DNA from: Candidatus Paraprochloron terpiosi LD05
GTDB taxonomy: Bacteria; Cyanobacteriota; Cyanobacteriia; Cyanobacteriales; Prochloraceae
Length of the DNA stretch: 64,000 nt
Direction of reading: 5' to 3'
Assembly: GCA_018141785.1 (NCBI GenBank)
Contig: CP073341.1
Span: 3,317,422 to 3,381,421 of the forward strand
Both the position numbers and the translations under genes were made by a program. The notes beneath the pieces are model-generated. The model saw only the letters and a list, made by a program, of their open reading frames with translations. It did not search any database and had not been told where the DNA came from. Position 1 is the first letter of the stretch. Each line of letters begins with the position of its first letter. This document shows positions 57,701 through 64,000 of this stretch, in pieces.

Positions 57701-58014
57701 TAGTAGCAACTTCTGGAACTCGTCACCTCTTACAGTCCCATGGCATTAAAAACGTAGAATTGGTTTTAAAACTCCATGAAGGACGTCCCCACGTGATAGA
57801 CTGGATTAAAAACAAACAGATTCAATTTATTATCAATACCCCCAGTGGGGAAGAATCCCAAGCAGACGGAAGGAAAATCCGGCGCACTGCTGTAGATTAT
57901 AAGTTGCCCATTATCACCACCATTGCCGGAGCAAAAGCAACTGTTGCAGCCATTCGTTCTTTACAGTCTGGACCTTTAGAAGTAAGAGCACTACAAGACT
58001 ATATAGGAGTATGA
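54766..58014 (+). CDS. carB: Carbamoyl phosphate synthase large subunit
   Basis: A 1,082-residue enzyme made of two homologous ATP-grasp halves. The N-half has [20 protein letters not shown] and [16 protein letters not shown]; the C-half has [20 protein letters not shown] and [18 protein letters not shown]-terminal MGS-like allosteric domain carries [14 protein letters not shown]. It makes carbamoyl phosphate for arginine and pyrimidines using ammonia delivered by CarA (not in window). Full length. Two small membrane ORFs follow within a few bases. Confidence 0.97.
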   Translation: MPRRHDLQKILLLGSGPIVIGQACEFDYSGTQACKALRSEGYTVVLVNSNPASIMTDPEMADRTYIEPLTESMVTKVIAKERPDALLPTMGGQTALNLAVALSKNGVLAKYGVELIGAQLSAIEKAEDRQLFKAAMERIGVPVCPSGIANNWLEAQEIAAQIGSYPLIIRPAFTLGGTGGGMAYNKEEYEQLVNLGLEASPVNQILVEKSLLGWKEYELEVMRDLADNVVIICSIENIDPMGVHTGDSMVVAPAQTLTDKEYQRLRDYSKQIIREIGVETGGSNIQFAVNPVNGEAIVIEMNPRVSRSSALASKATGFPIAKFASLLAVGYTLNEIPNDITQKTPASFEPAIDYVVTKIPRFAFEKFPGAQPLLTTQMKSVGEVMAMGRTFCESFQKALRSLEIDRYGFGCDKEETSISQNQILSNLGTPKPERVFTLHQALKLGITVEEINQITGIDMWFLDKMAEMVTTEDFLEKTPLEEITPEEMRFVKQQGFSDRQIAFATKTTEDTVRNYRKNLGVTPVYKLVDTCAAEFEAFTPYYYSTYEPAETEIKPTNKSKVMILGGGPNRIGQGIEFDYCCCHASFTLSEVGYETIMVNSNPETVSTDYDTSDRLYFEPLTQEDVLNIIEAENPAGIIIQFGGQTPLKLAAGLEKYLASPENRSGTKIWGTSPNSIDIAEDRERFGQILAQLNIQQPANGIARSYEESLAIAHSIGYPVVVRPSYVLGGRAMEIVYSDGELQRYISYAIKLNPKHSILIDKFLENAIEVDVDAIVDSNGKCLTGGIMEHIEQAGIHSGDSACSIPHTSLPSTVLKKIGEWTEQLAKALQVVGLMNIQYAVQGEKVYILEANPRASRTIPYVSKAIGIPLAKLASRIMAGETLESLNITTESKVQHIAVKEAVLPFDKFTGADTLLGPEMRSTGEVMGIDLDFGKAFAKAELAAGVQLATEGTVFVSMSDRDKEAVVPVVKDLMDLGFKVVATSGTRHLLQSHGIKNVELVLKLHEGRPHVIDWIKNKQIQFIINTPSGEESQADGRKIRRTAVDYKLPIITTIAGAKATVAAIRSLQSGPLEVRALQDYIGV

Positions 58015-58018
58015 TAAC

Positions 58019-58123
58019 ATGAACAGGCTTTCAGATGACGTTACGGCTGCTGTTTTGGGAGCAGTGATTATGCTTGTGAGTCTTATCAGTTTAGTGACTA
58101 CTTTACTGCCATTGGTGAGCTAG
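58019..58123 (+). CDS. Small membrane peptide (34 residues)
   Basis: A short ORF beginning 4 bases after the carB stop: MNRLSDDVTAAVLGAVIMLV, followed by a hydrophobic SLISLVTTLLPL end. It is a single membrane helix. GGAG lies 9-12 bases upstream inside carB. I cannot assign it to a known photosystem or cytochrome small subunit. The next ORF starts 2 bases after its stop, a spacing that supports both being translated. Confidence 0.45.
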   Translation: MNRLSDDVTAAVLGAVIMLVSLISLVTTLLPLVS

Positions 58124-58125
58124 AT

Positions 58126-58332
58126 ATGGATTGGTCTTTCCAGAACTTGTTTAACGTCGCCTCTGTTGGATCAGCAGTAGTGGTGTTCGTTGTTTTAGTG
58201 GCTCGGAATGCTATTCAGAAACGTGACGCCCGGCTTGAGAATATCCTCGCCAAAGTACTGGCTGCTAGTTCCTTTCCCACAGGAGTTGCTCTACTTCTTT
58301 GCGCGTTTAATCCAAGTCTGATTGCCAAGTGA
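58126..58332 (+). CDS. Small membrane protein (68 residues)
   Basis: A 68-residue protein with two hydrophobic helices: residues 9-28 (VASVGSAVVVFVVLVARNAI) and 43-60 (KVLAASSFPTGVALLLCAF). A basic loop (QKRDARLENI) lies between them. No family recognised. It forms a tight cluster with carB and the 34-residue ORF. Downstream lies a CAGTAACCAGTAACCAGTTACC repeat (58331-58355). Confidence 0.5.
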   Translation: MDWSFQNLFNVASVGSAVVVFVVLVARNAIQKRDARLENILAKVLAASSFPTGVALLLCAFNPSLIAK

Positions 58333-58405
58333 TCAGTAACCAGTAACCAGTTACCATATCCCTGGGGACGCGCCCGTGAAACTTATTGTTAAGGAAAAAA
58401 CAAAA

Positions 58406-59120
58406 ATGAATACAGACTACCTAAATTTCTGCCCTCAACTAAAAAAGATGATAGATACGGGAACCACAATTAACTCAAAGGAAGAAAAAATAAATAAAAA
58501 TTGCGGTAACTTCGACTTTAAACAACATTAGGGTTATCAGAGAAATATTAAAAGAGCTTAAGCCAATCAGAACCCTTGAGATTGGATTGGCTCATGGTGC
58601 TTCTGCTTTAACTATACTTTCCACTCTTAGAGAAATATCGCCAAATGGGTTTCTTCACACTGCCATTGATCCATGTCAGACAACAATATGGGGTGGCAGC
58701 TCAATTCAACTTATTAATGATGAAGGATATGCCAAAAATTTCCGCTTTTACGAGGATTATTCGGCTATTGTCTTAGCAAACCTAGTAAAAGAAAAGGAGA
58801 AATTTGATTTTGCCTATGTAGATGGCTCCCATCTTTTTGAAAATGTTTTTATGGATTTCTACTACACATCCATTCTTCTAAATAAGGATGGCATTGTTTT
58901 ATTTGATGATTGCAACAATAGACATGTGGCCAAGGTAATTAAATTCATCAACAAAAATTATTTTGATATTTTGCAACCTTTCAATTTAAAACCCTTTGAA
59001 GATCCGCAAAAAGATTTTCAGAAAAAACTAGGTAATTTGTTAGGTATCAGGCAATTGATTGGATTTAGAAAAATTAGCGAACCACCAAGACAATGGAATG
59101 CAAAATTTCGCAACTTTTGA
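58406..59120 (+). pseudogene. Class I methyltransferase (frameshifted)
   Basis: A SAM-dependent methyltransferase-like gene in two frames. Bases 58406-58531 (MNTDYLNFCPQLKKMIDTGT) end early. From about 58511 the other frame reads STLNNIRVIREILKELKPIR then TLEIGLAHGASALTI (SAM-binding motif I) to 59120. Later motifs: FDFAYVDGSHLFENVFMDF and GIVLFDDCNN, typical of the Methyltransf_24 type. The literal second ORF starts at 58587, after motif I has begun, so it would be truncated. The indel lies near 58500-58515. The acceptor is unknown. Confidence 0.6.
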
Positions 59121-59190
59121 CCAGAACCAATCTCCTGGATGAGTTGGCATTCGGTGGGTTGGTACTCTCATTTGCTACTTCACTGGTCAT

Positions 59191-59382
59191 TTATTCGGAT
59201 GCTGAAACTGCCCAGCGCGGCAAAATGCAAAGTTCATCCAAGGACATGACAGAATCCAGTTGCTCTAGCTTTCGAGCCGCCCGCCCCCACAGATAGGTCG
59301 GACATATCCTCCGTGCTGCTTTGGAATCTCTGCCGTTGAAGATATCTTCAGTCCCGGAGTTTTTGAGCAATGCTCGAATCAT
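59191..59382 (-). pseudogene. HigB-like toxin remnant
   Basis: A 63-codon frame beginning MIRALLKNSGTEDIFNGRDSK, then ARKLEQLDSVMSLDELCILP. This is the first two thirds of a HigB/RelE-type mRNA interferase. The expected PPGNRLEAL...GQYSIRINDQWRI end is missing in frame; a relic FSIRINDQ can be read in another frame near 59188-59212. There is no HigA antitoxin gene downstream. Probably inactive. Confidence 0.55.
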
Positions 59383-59460
59383 GAAAATATTATATCATGG
59401 AAGTAGGATTCTTCTTAACTAAACCCTTAGCTGCTCTGGCAAAAGCATTTGTCTTGGGTA

Positions 59461-59534
59461 TGGCTCAGGTCAGATTTGAACTGACGACCTTGGGCTTATG
59501 AGTCCCCTACTCTAACCAACTGAGCTACTGAGCC
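59461..59534 (-). tRNA. tRNA-Met (CAT anticodon)
   Basis: A 74-base tRNA. Acceptor GGCTCAG pairs with CTGAGCC (discriminator A, no encoded CCA). D-arm GCTC/GAGT has loop AGTTGGTTA. The anticodon loop is CTCATAA with anticodon CAT. The variable loop is AGGTC. T-arm GTCAG/CTGAC has loop TTCAAAT. The acceptor 5' end forms normal pairs, suggesting elongator rather than initiator, but CAT could also mark tRNA-Ile2. The anticodon stem GGGGA/GCCCA has only three Watson-Crick pairs in the middle, with mismatches at 27-43 and 31-39. Confidence 0.85.
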
Positions 59535-59646
59535 ATTGACTCCATGATACACAAAAAGAACCAAATGAGCAACAATTTTTGAAAATTTAATTTCAAGCCA
59601 AGACAGGGGGAAGGGAGATAAACCCAAACCCCACCCCCGAACTGAA

Positions 59647-60990
59647 TTAGCGACGCTTAGGTAAGAAAGCGATGGGATTTACCGCACCTCGTCCCTGGTG
59701 ATGCAGCTCAAAATGGAGATGAGGACCGGTACTGTATCCCGTATTGCCCATTTCTGAAATTTTTTCACCTTGCTGTACCTGTTGACCCTTGCTAACGAGA
59801 ATCTTGCTATTGTGAGCATAGAGGGTCAGACTCCCATCGGGATGGCTTACTTTCACAAGTTTACCATAGCCGCCGTTATTCCAACCAGCAGTAACCACTT
59901 CGCCGGGAGCAGCAGCGAAAATGGGCGTCCCAACAGGTGCAGCAATATCAATACCTTTATGCATTCTCCCTCGACGGGGTCCGTAGCCCGAGGAGAGAAC
60001 TCCCTGAGCTGGCCAAACAAAACCGTTAAATCGGGGGGAACTATCGGGTAAATAATGTTCTCGAGGAGATAAGGGGGGCAGTTTCGGTGCTACTGTTGCC
60101 CCTACAGAGAACTCCAAGTTAGAGTTGTGGGTTTCTATTTCCACAGGAGAAGTAGCCCAGGTTTCCGTTGGTGCTTGAGCAACAGTGATCTGTTGGGAGG
60201 ACTGCTGACCCATTCTTTGGACGTCGGCCTTCAACTTTTCTGCGGGGTCAGGAGCCGGCAAAAAATCCAGCTCCTGTTCTGCCAGGCTACTATCGGGAGT
60301 GGTTACCACCACAACCAATTCCTCAGGAGGATCAGATTTTTGAGACGGTATGGAGGGGAGGGTAATGCTTTCTGTCAAACCTGTTTGAGGGGAATTGGTA
60401 TTGGCAACTAAATGAGTACCAGGTATTTTTAACTCTTGATCCACTTCAATCAAGTTGGGATCGGTGATATTATTTGCTTGGATGAGTTCTACTAGAGAGA
60501 CTCCATGACGACGGGCAATGCTATTGAGGGTATCTTTTGGTTGGACTCTATAGACAGGATTCTGGGCAGGGGTTATGAGTATCGGTACTGCGGCGTTCTC
60601 TTGAATCTTGGAATCTGTTCTGGCAATGGCGGCTAACTCATTAGTAGAAGGAATTTTCAGGGTTTGTCCTGCTCTTATCTTGGTGCTGGATTCAATGTTG
60701 TTGGCCATTGCGATGTCATCTACGGACACTTCATATTGACGGGATACTGCCCAAAGGGTTTCCCCTCTCTTCACTTTGTGTTCTACAATAATGGTTTGGC
60801 CAACAGGATTAACTCTCTTGGGGAGTAATGGTGCTGTAGCCATTGCTGGCGATTGTTGGTTCAGTAGCAATATGCCGGCAGTTCCTGCGATAGTCAAGCT
60901 TAGGGCTATTCTGGATCTTAGGGTTGTACCCATGGTTTTGGATTTCACAAACAAACTCCTGTGAGAGCGTCTTAGTCTTGTTAGTAGCAC
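59647..60990 (-). CDS. LysM and M23 peptidase cell-wall hydrolase
   Basis: A 447-residue exported protein. An N-terminal hydrophobic segment (SLTIAGTAGILLLNQQSPAM) acts as signal. Two LysM domains follow (HKVKRGETLWAVSRQYEVSV near 70-115; YRVQPKDTLNSIARRHGVSL near 145-190), then a low-complexity linker. The C-terminal M23 metallopeptidase has MHKGIDIAAPVGTPI, YAHNSKILVSKGQQV and the HLHFELH zinc motif. It resembles NlpD/EnvC-type factors that cut peptidoglycan or activate amidases at septa. All zinc ligands appear present, so it is likely catalytic. Confidence 0.88.
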   Translation of the reverse strand: MLLTRLRRSHRSLFVKSKTMGTTLRSRIALSLTIAGTAGILLLNQQSPAMATAPLLPKRVNPVGQTIIVEHKVKRGETLWAVSRQYEVSVDDIAMANNIESSTKIRAGQTLKIPSTNELAAIARTDSKIQENAAVPILITPAQNPVYRVQPKDTLNSIARRHGVSLVELIQANNITDPNLIEVDQELKIPGTHLVANTNSPQTGLTESITLPSIPSQKSDPPEELVVVVTTPDSSLAEQELDFLPAPDPAEKLKADVQRMGQQSSQQITVAQAPTETWATSPVEIETHNSNLEFSVGATVAPKLPPLSPREHYLPDSSPRFNGFVWPAQGVLSSGYGPRRGRMHKGIDIAAPVGTPIFAAAPGEVVTAGWNNGGYGKLVKVSHPDGSLTLYAHNSKILVSKGQQVQQGEKISEMGNTGYSTGPHLHFELHHQGRGAVNPIAFLPKRR

Positions 60991-61082
60991 AGTTTCTCTT
61001 TGGGGTAGTTTGCCACCGCCAAAGATGCATAGCTTAGATTATACTATATACAATGTAATCAGAACAAGATTGAGGATATACA

Positions 61083-61421
61083 ATGGCAGTAAAACGTTGG
61101 AACGATGAAATGCTCGATGAGTTAGCTTCAAGCGTGACGGAGATGCGAGAGAGCATGACGGAGATGCGAGAGAGCATGACGGAGATGCGAGAGAGCATGA
61201 CGGAGATGCGAGAGGGCATGACGGAGATGCGAGAGAGCATAACGGAGGTAAAGGATAGTGTAGATGGTTTAAGAGTGACTGTTCAAGCATTGTTACAAAT
61301 AGCGGCTCAACATGAACGAGAAATAGAGTTAACCAAACAGAGACAAGCAGAAAATGATGAGAGGTTTAATGTTTTGCTGGAAGAAGTGCGCTATTTGATT
61401 CGACGGAATCAGGGAGATTAG
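61083..61421 (+). CDS. Coiled-coil protein with heptad tandem repeat
   Basis: A 112-residue protein starting MAVKRWNDEMLDELASSV. It contains five exact or near-exact TEMRESM heptads (residues 19-53), then ITEVKDSVDGLRVTVQALLQ and a charged helical end. The heptads, with hydrophobic residues at M/M spacing, predict a coiled coil. Similar proteins with (M)TE(M/L)R-type repeats are common cyanobacterial hypotheticals. No enzymatic motif. Repeat number could vary by slippage in units of seven residues without loss of frame. Confidence 0.65.
   Translation: MAVKRWNDEMLDELASSVTEMRESMTEMRESMTEMRESMTEMREGMTEMRESITEVKDSVDGLRVTVQALLQIAAQHEREIELTKQRQAENDERFNVLLEEVRYLIRRNQGD
61137..61241 (+). repeat. 21-bp tandem repeat, five copies
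   Basis: Five adjacent copies of a 21-base unit (ACGGAGATGCGAGAGAGCAT plus G) occupy 61137-61241. They differ only at one base in the fourth copy (AGGGGCATG type change) and at the last base of the fifth. The unit encodes TEMRESM. Near-identity indicates recent expansion. Confidence 0.9.
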
Positions 61422-61511
61422 AAGGAAAAACTATGGGTAAGCGCAGAGGTAAGAAAAAACGGGCAAAGTGGCCCAAATTTTATTTATGGTTGGGAGCCTC
61501 CCAGGGAGTGG

Positions 61512-62009
61512 TTGTTTAAGAATAATTTTATTCCCCCGATACTTTCAGACATGCTTCCTTTAATCCAAAAATGGCGGGAAGAGGTTAACCGAAGATATCT
61601 ATGTGATTTATGGGTTAAGTTTCGCTGTCTAGTAGAGGGAAAAAGACAGTTTTTGGATAACTCCTATGAAATGGCATTTTGGCTGGAGCTAAGAAACCCT
61701 CTACCTTCTGATTTATTGGAATTCATGGGTGACTACTGTGATGTTATCTATGAAGAAGTTCCCTTTTTGACCTATCTTGATAGATATGGCATGGATGGCT
61801 CTTTATCCTGGGAGAATGTGAGATGTTATGGGAAGTTCCCAGAGTATGAGAATTTGATTGAGGAGGAGGAATCATGGGAGGTATACTATACTGAGGAGGA
61901 TAATCCGATTCTCACTATGTTCCAGGAATACCCCGAGTTCAATTTAGCAGATGCTTTGACCGAATTTCGCAGTTCTATGGAAGAAGAATTAGTTGAAATT
62001 GATGATTAA
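61512..62009 (+). CDS. Hypothetical acidic protein
   Basis: A 165-codon frame from TTG 61512 (first ATG at 61551), rich in Glu/Asp with LPLIQKWREEVNRRYLCDLW and a strongly acidic end (EEELVEIDD). No recognised domain. An upstream ATG at 61433 begins MGKRRGKKKRAKW in another frame. The 61512 frame stays open upstream as PNFIYGWEPPREWLFKNNF, so a one-base shift near 61465 may separate a basic N-terminus (MGKRRGKKKRAK) from this body. If so, the real gene is 61433-62009 and currently broken. Confidence 0.5.
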   Translation: MFKNNFIPPILSDMLPLIQKWREEVNRRYLCDLWVKFRCLVEGKRQFLDNSYEMAFWLELRNPLPSDLLEFMGDYCDVIYEEVPFLTYLDRYGMDGSLSWENVRCYGKFPEYENLIEEEESWEVYYTEEDNPILTMFQEYPEFNLADALTEFRSSMEEELVEIDD

Positions 62010-62542
62010 ATGGAATCCAAATTCCTGAACTCTCCCTTATTGTCCTCAATCGAGGAAGCGGAGTTTAGCATTGAAAGAGTTTTGTTTGGGTATGGAAGCT
62101 TTGGAGCGATTTGTGGAACGGGAACCCTTGCGTCGGGTTCATGAATGTGTGTTTGCTATTCTTGCATTGGAAAGCGAGTAGGGTGGGCATTGCCCACCAA
62201 GCAACGCGCCCTTTATAAAACCCCGATACTGCCCTCCTGGGGTTTCAACCCCAGGCTATTCCCTACTCTTCTCATGATTTTTTACCTCGACAGTGCCCCT
62301 ACATTTTGCCGATCGTATCAATTCTCTTGTAGGCATCGCCCACCAATGCTACTATCACCAGTACTCACCAACCAGCCACAGACTTAAGCTATTTGCTCCA
62401 CAAGCACCCAGAGAGGTTTCAGTCCTTGCGAAGAAGAAAATAGGGATCCGGATACGGTGGAAGAGAAAAATTAGAACACCCTCTCAGTCTCAACGAACAG
62501 CCGACGGTCAACAGTTGTCGCTACCCTCAAGGAAGCAGAGTG
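62010..62542. other. Intergenic stretch with palindromic repeat
   Basis: No supported gene. A 44-codon frame (62010-62144, MESKFLNSPLLSSIEEAEFS) starts at the stop of the previous gene but has no recognisable features. A palindrome GGTGGGCA/TGCCCACC (62182-62198) resembles repeats at 27439 and 63714. The frames at 62145-62387 and 62293-62721 have atypical composition and lie over these repeats or antisense to the next gene, so I do not treat them as genes. Confidence 0.4.
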
Positions 62543-63328
62543 CTAGACTTGATCTTGGTGACGTTCTGGATGACCGAACCATGATCTATGGCGATCGTCA
62601 TACATTTGATTCAAGACTTGTTCCACATCATTCATCGTTCCGTCAGCGTCAACCCATCCACCTTCTAGATCGGGGAAGTCAAGCCGACAGTTTTCACACT
62701 TTTTACCATCGTAAAATTTGATTGGGCACCAAAATGATTCAACGTTGCGTAACATTTCGGCACCGAGGGAGTACACACCCGTCATCCAGTCACAGTAAAG
62801 ACACCAAATCAGATCGTGTCCGACCAATCCTTCAAACTTGTGACGACTAACATTGACCCAATCACTGTGCTTGTATTTGGGAAACCCAAGTAACCAAATT
62901 AGCATTGGATAGACGAAAACCTCTGAGAACCGGATCAGAAAAAATACGGGCACGATAATCGAGGTCACCCACAACGCCAAGTGATTACGCCACCACCCAA
63001 TGCGCTGGCTATGGAAACGGGCGATACGGGAGCCAGGTGCAACATTGCGGTTCAGGAACTCGTGGTAAAAAATCCATAACTGCATCGCCAAGACCTGGGC
63101 AAGAAGGCTTGCCACAATGCCCTCCCATCGCACAGTTAGACCACCTATCAACCAAGGAACCAATATTATAAAGGATAATAACCAGTCCAGCATCGGGGTT
63201 TTGGTACATGCATCGACAGCATCTTTTCCCCATGTCCCGAGCGATGGCATTGAGGTCAGCAGCAAGAACAGCAAAACCTCGAAGGTCAAGATGGCTAAAA
63301 AAACTGTTGTGTATACAATCATTATCAA
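62543..63328 (-). CDS. Hypothetical membrane protein
   Basis: A 261-residue protein with about four hydrophobic segments in the first 150 residues (YTTVFLAILTFEVLLFLLLT, LSFIILVPWLIGGLTV, IVASLLAQVLAMQLWIFYHE, LWVTSIIVPVFFLIRF). The soluble C-terminus contains CLYCDWMTGVYSLG and CPIKFYDGKKCENCRLDFPD; the paired cysteines suggest metal binding. I do not recognise the family. It lies 56 bases downstream of the ThiS/MoaD-like gene on the same strand. Confidence 0.55.
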   Translation of the reverse strand: MIMIVYTTVFLAILTFEVLLFLLLTSMPSLGTWGKDAVDACTKTPMLDWLLSFIILVPWLIGGLTVRWEGIVASLLAQVLAMQLWIFYHEFLNRNVAPGSRIARFHSQRIGWWRNHLALWVTSIIVPVFFLIRFSEVFVYPMLIWLLGFPKYKHSDWVNVSRHKFEGLVGHDLIWCLYCDWMTGVYSLGAEMLRNVESFWCPIKFYDGKKCENCRLDFPDLEGGWVDADGTMNDVEQVLNQMYDDRHRSWFGHPERHQDQV

Positions 63329-63384
63329 ATTTATTCAGAATATGGGGTCACGCCAACAGCGTAACGCACCAACAGCAGTTGAGG

Positions 63385-63660
63385 TTAGCCTCCAGCAACT
63401 GCTGGGACAATGCTAACTTCATCCCCATCTTTTAATGCGGTTTCCTTCCCTTGAAGAAAGCGAATGTCCTCTTCATTAACATAGAAATTAACAAAGCGAC
63501 GCAGTTGACCTTTTTCATCGCACAACCGAGATTTTATCCCGGGAAAATCACTTTCTAGGGTTGAAACTAATTGTTCAATGCTAGTAACTTCCGAACATTG
63601 GACAGTTGCTTCTTTGGTGAACTTTTGTAGGGTACTTGGAACTAAAACTTTGACAGCCAT
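63385..63660 (-). CDS. ThiS/MoaD-family sulfur carrier-like protein
   Basis: A 91-residue beta-grasp protein starting [20 protein letters not shown] and ending [14 protein letters not shown]. The C-terminal Gly-Gly is the residue pair that is adenylated and thiocarboxylated in ThiS and MoaD. It lies 86 bases downstream of thrC on the same strand. Such thrC-linked carriers are known in cyanobacteria and actinobacteria; a sulfur-donor role in amino-acid metabolism is an inference from that linkage. Confidence 0.8.
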   Translation of the reverse strand: MAVKVLVPSTLQKFTKEATVQCSEVTSIEQLVSTLESDFPGIKSRLCDEKGQLRRFVNFYVNEEDIRFLQGKETALKDGDEVSIVPAVAGG

Positions 63661-63713
63661 TTTGTTCTTGATTATAGATTTTTGATTGTGGTATGGGCGG
63701 AGTGAACAAGGGT

Positions 63714-63732
63714 GGGCGCAAGCCTTGCGCCC
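63714..63732. repeat. Palindromic repeat between thrC and moaD-like gene
   Basis: GGGCGCAAG (63714-63722) and CTTGCGCCC (63724-63732) form a nearly perfect palindrome with one central base. It is part of a wider GGGTGGGCGCAAGCC / CCCCTACA repeat type common in cyanobacteria. It may attenuate transcription between the two genes. Confidence 0.5.
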
Positions 63733-63746
63733 CTACATGGTAATTG

Positions 63747-64000
63747 TTACACTGAAATTTGTTGCCACTCCAGCCGTTCGAGAGTGCGAGACCGTTCTAA
63801 AGCGCGCTCGAAACTAGCTAGTTTGGGTTCGATAGTTAGGGGTTCGCCGATATAACCTTGCACTGCTTCTGTGGTTTTCAGTCCGTTACCAGTAATATAA
63901 GCTACAGTAGTCTCCTCTGGGTCTATTTTACCAGCTTCCACTAACTTCTTCAACACAGCAATAGTGGTGCCCCCAGCGGTTTCGGTGAAAATACCCTCTG
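63747..64000 (-). CDS. thrC: Threonine synthase (C-terminal part)
   Basis: The C-terminal 84 or so codons of a PLP-dependent synthase; the rest lies beyond the window. It reads EGIFTETAGGTTIAVLKKLV then AGKIDPEETTVAYITGNGLK, which matches the end of cyanobacterial threonine synthase (E-x-AGG-x-T segment binding the PLP phosphate side, then TGNGLK). The internal ATG at 63956 is not the start. Stop TAA 63747-63749. It makes threonine from O-phosphohomoserine. Confidence 0.8.
   Translation of the reverse strand, partial: EGIFTETAGGTTIAVLKKLVEAGKIDPEETTVAYITGNGLKTTEAVQGYIGEPLTIEPKLASFERALERSRTLERLEWQQISV

Noticed and set aside
58019-58123. PsbX or another photosystem small subunit
   Set aside because: Only the hydrophobic helix is shared; the flanking conserved residues of PsbX, PsaM or PetN are absent.
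61137-61241. Possible CRISPR array
   Set aside because: Units are directly adjacent without spacers and keep a coding frame; this is a protein-coding tandem repeat.
62293-62721. 142-codon plus-strand ORF
   Set aside because: Overlaps the 3' end of the membrane protein gene at 62543 in antisense and repeat sequence; composition is not protein-like.

Overview
The window comes from a filamentous cyanobacterium. Evidence: a PetL-like cytochrome b6f subunit gene, Ycf49-like DUF2499 and DUF3593 genes, the hormogonium polysaccharide genes hpsA-hpsB-hpsC, and several copies of the HIP1 octamer GCGATCGC, all of them right of about 27.5 kb.

Left third (1-27.3 kb), accessory. After DUF3593/DUF2499 and a gene-poor stretch with strong hairpins comes a giant secreted-adhesin-like gene (about 4,065 codons after repair). 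It encodes pre-peptidase-like domains, twelve CARDB repeats, two Calx-beta domains, a von Willebrand A domain, a lipase-like domain, lectin-like repeats and an RTX-type C-terminus. It carries two single-base frameshifts in homopolymers. Between 8615 and 18153 it is interrupted by a nested stack of mobile elements: a group II intron whose own reverse transcriptase gene is split by an IS200/IS605 element (tnpA and tnpB, with matching end hairpins). The tnpB gene of that element is in turn split by two further group II introns of the same family, separated by an 8-base exon. At every level, removing the inner element restores the outer reading frame exactly, apart from older IEP damage and the adhesin frameshifts. 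Downstream, the adhesin tail and a small multi-spanning membrane protein gene have been duplicated in a decaying tandem array ending in a 526-codon adhesin fragment.

Middle (27.4-47.7 kb), mostly housekeeping: gyrA, a fluoroacetate-dehalogenase-like hydrolase, a histone-deacetylase-family hydrolase, petL and aroB. A decayed patch follows (two broken PFE-CTERM genes, a Uma2-type gene, hicBA remnants, repeated copies of the dctQ 5' end). Then come a TRAP transporter pair, a sugar-transferase-like gene, a Dam-type methyltransferase, ychF, cbiT, cdsA, lnt, a pentapeptide/TPR protein, a glutaredoxin gene and gshB.

Right (47.8-64 kb): hpsC-hpsB-hpsA (pseudopilin-like proteins for polysaccharide secretion and gliding), rpmB, carB with two small membrane ORFs, a frameshifted methyltransferase, a HigB toxin remnant, tRNA-Met, a LysM/M23 cell-wall peptidase, a coiled-coil protein built on a 21-bp tandem repeat, hypothetical genes, and a ThiS/MoaD-like gene beside the 3' end of thrC at the window edge.
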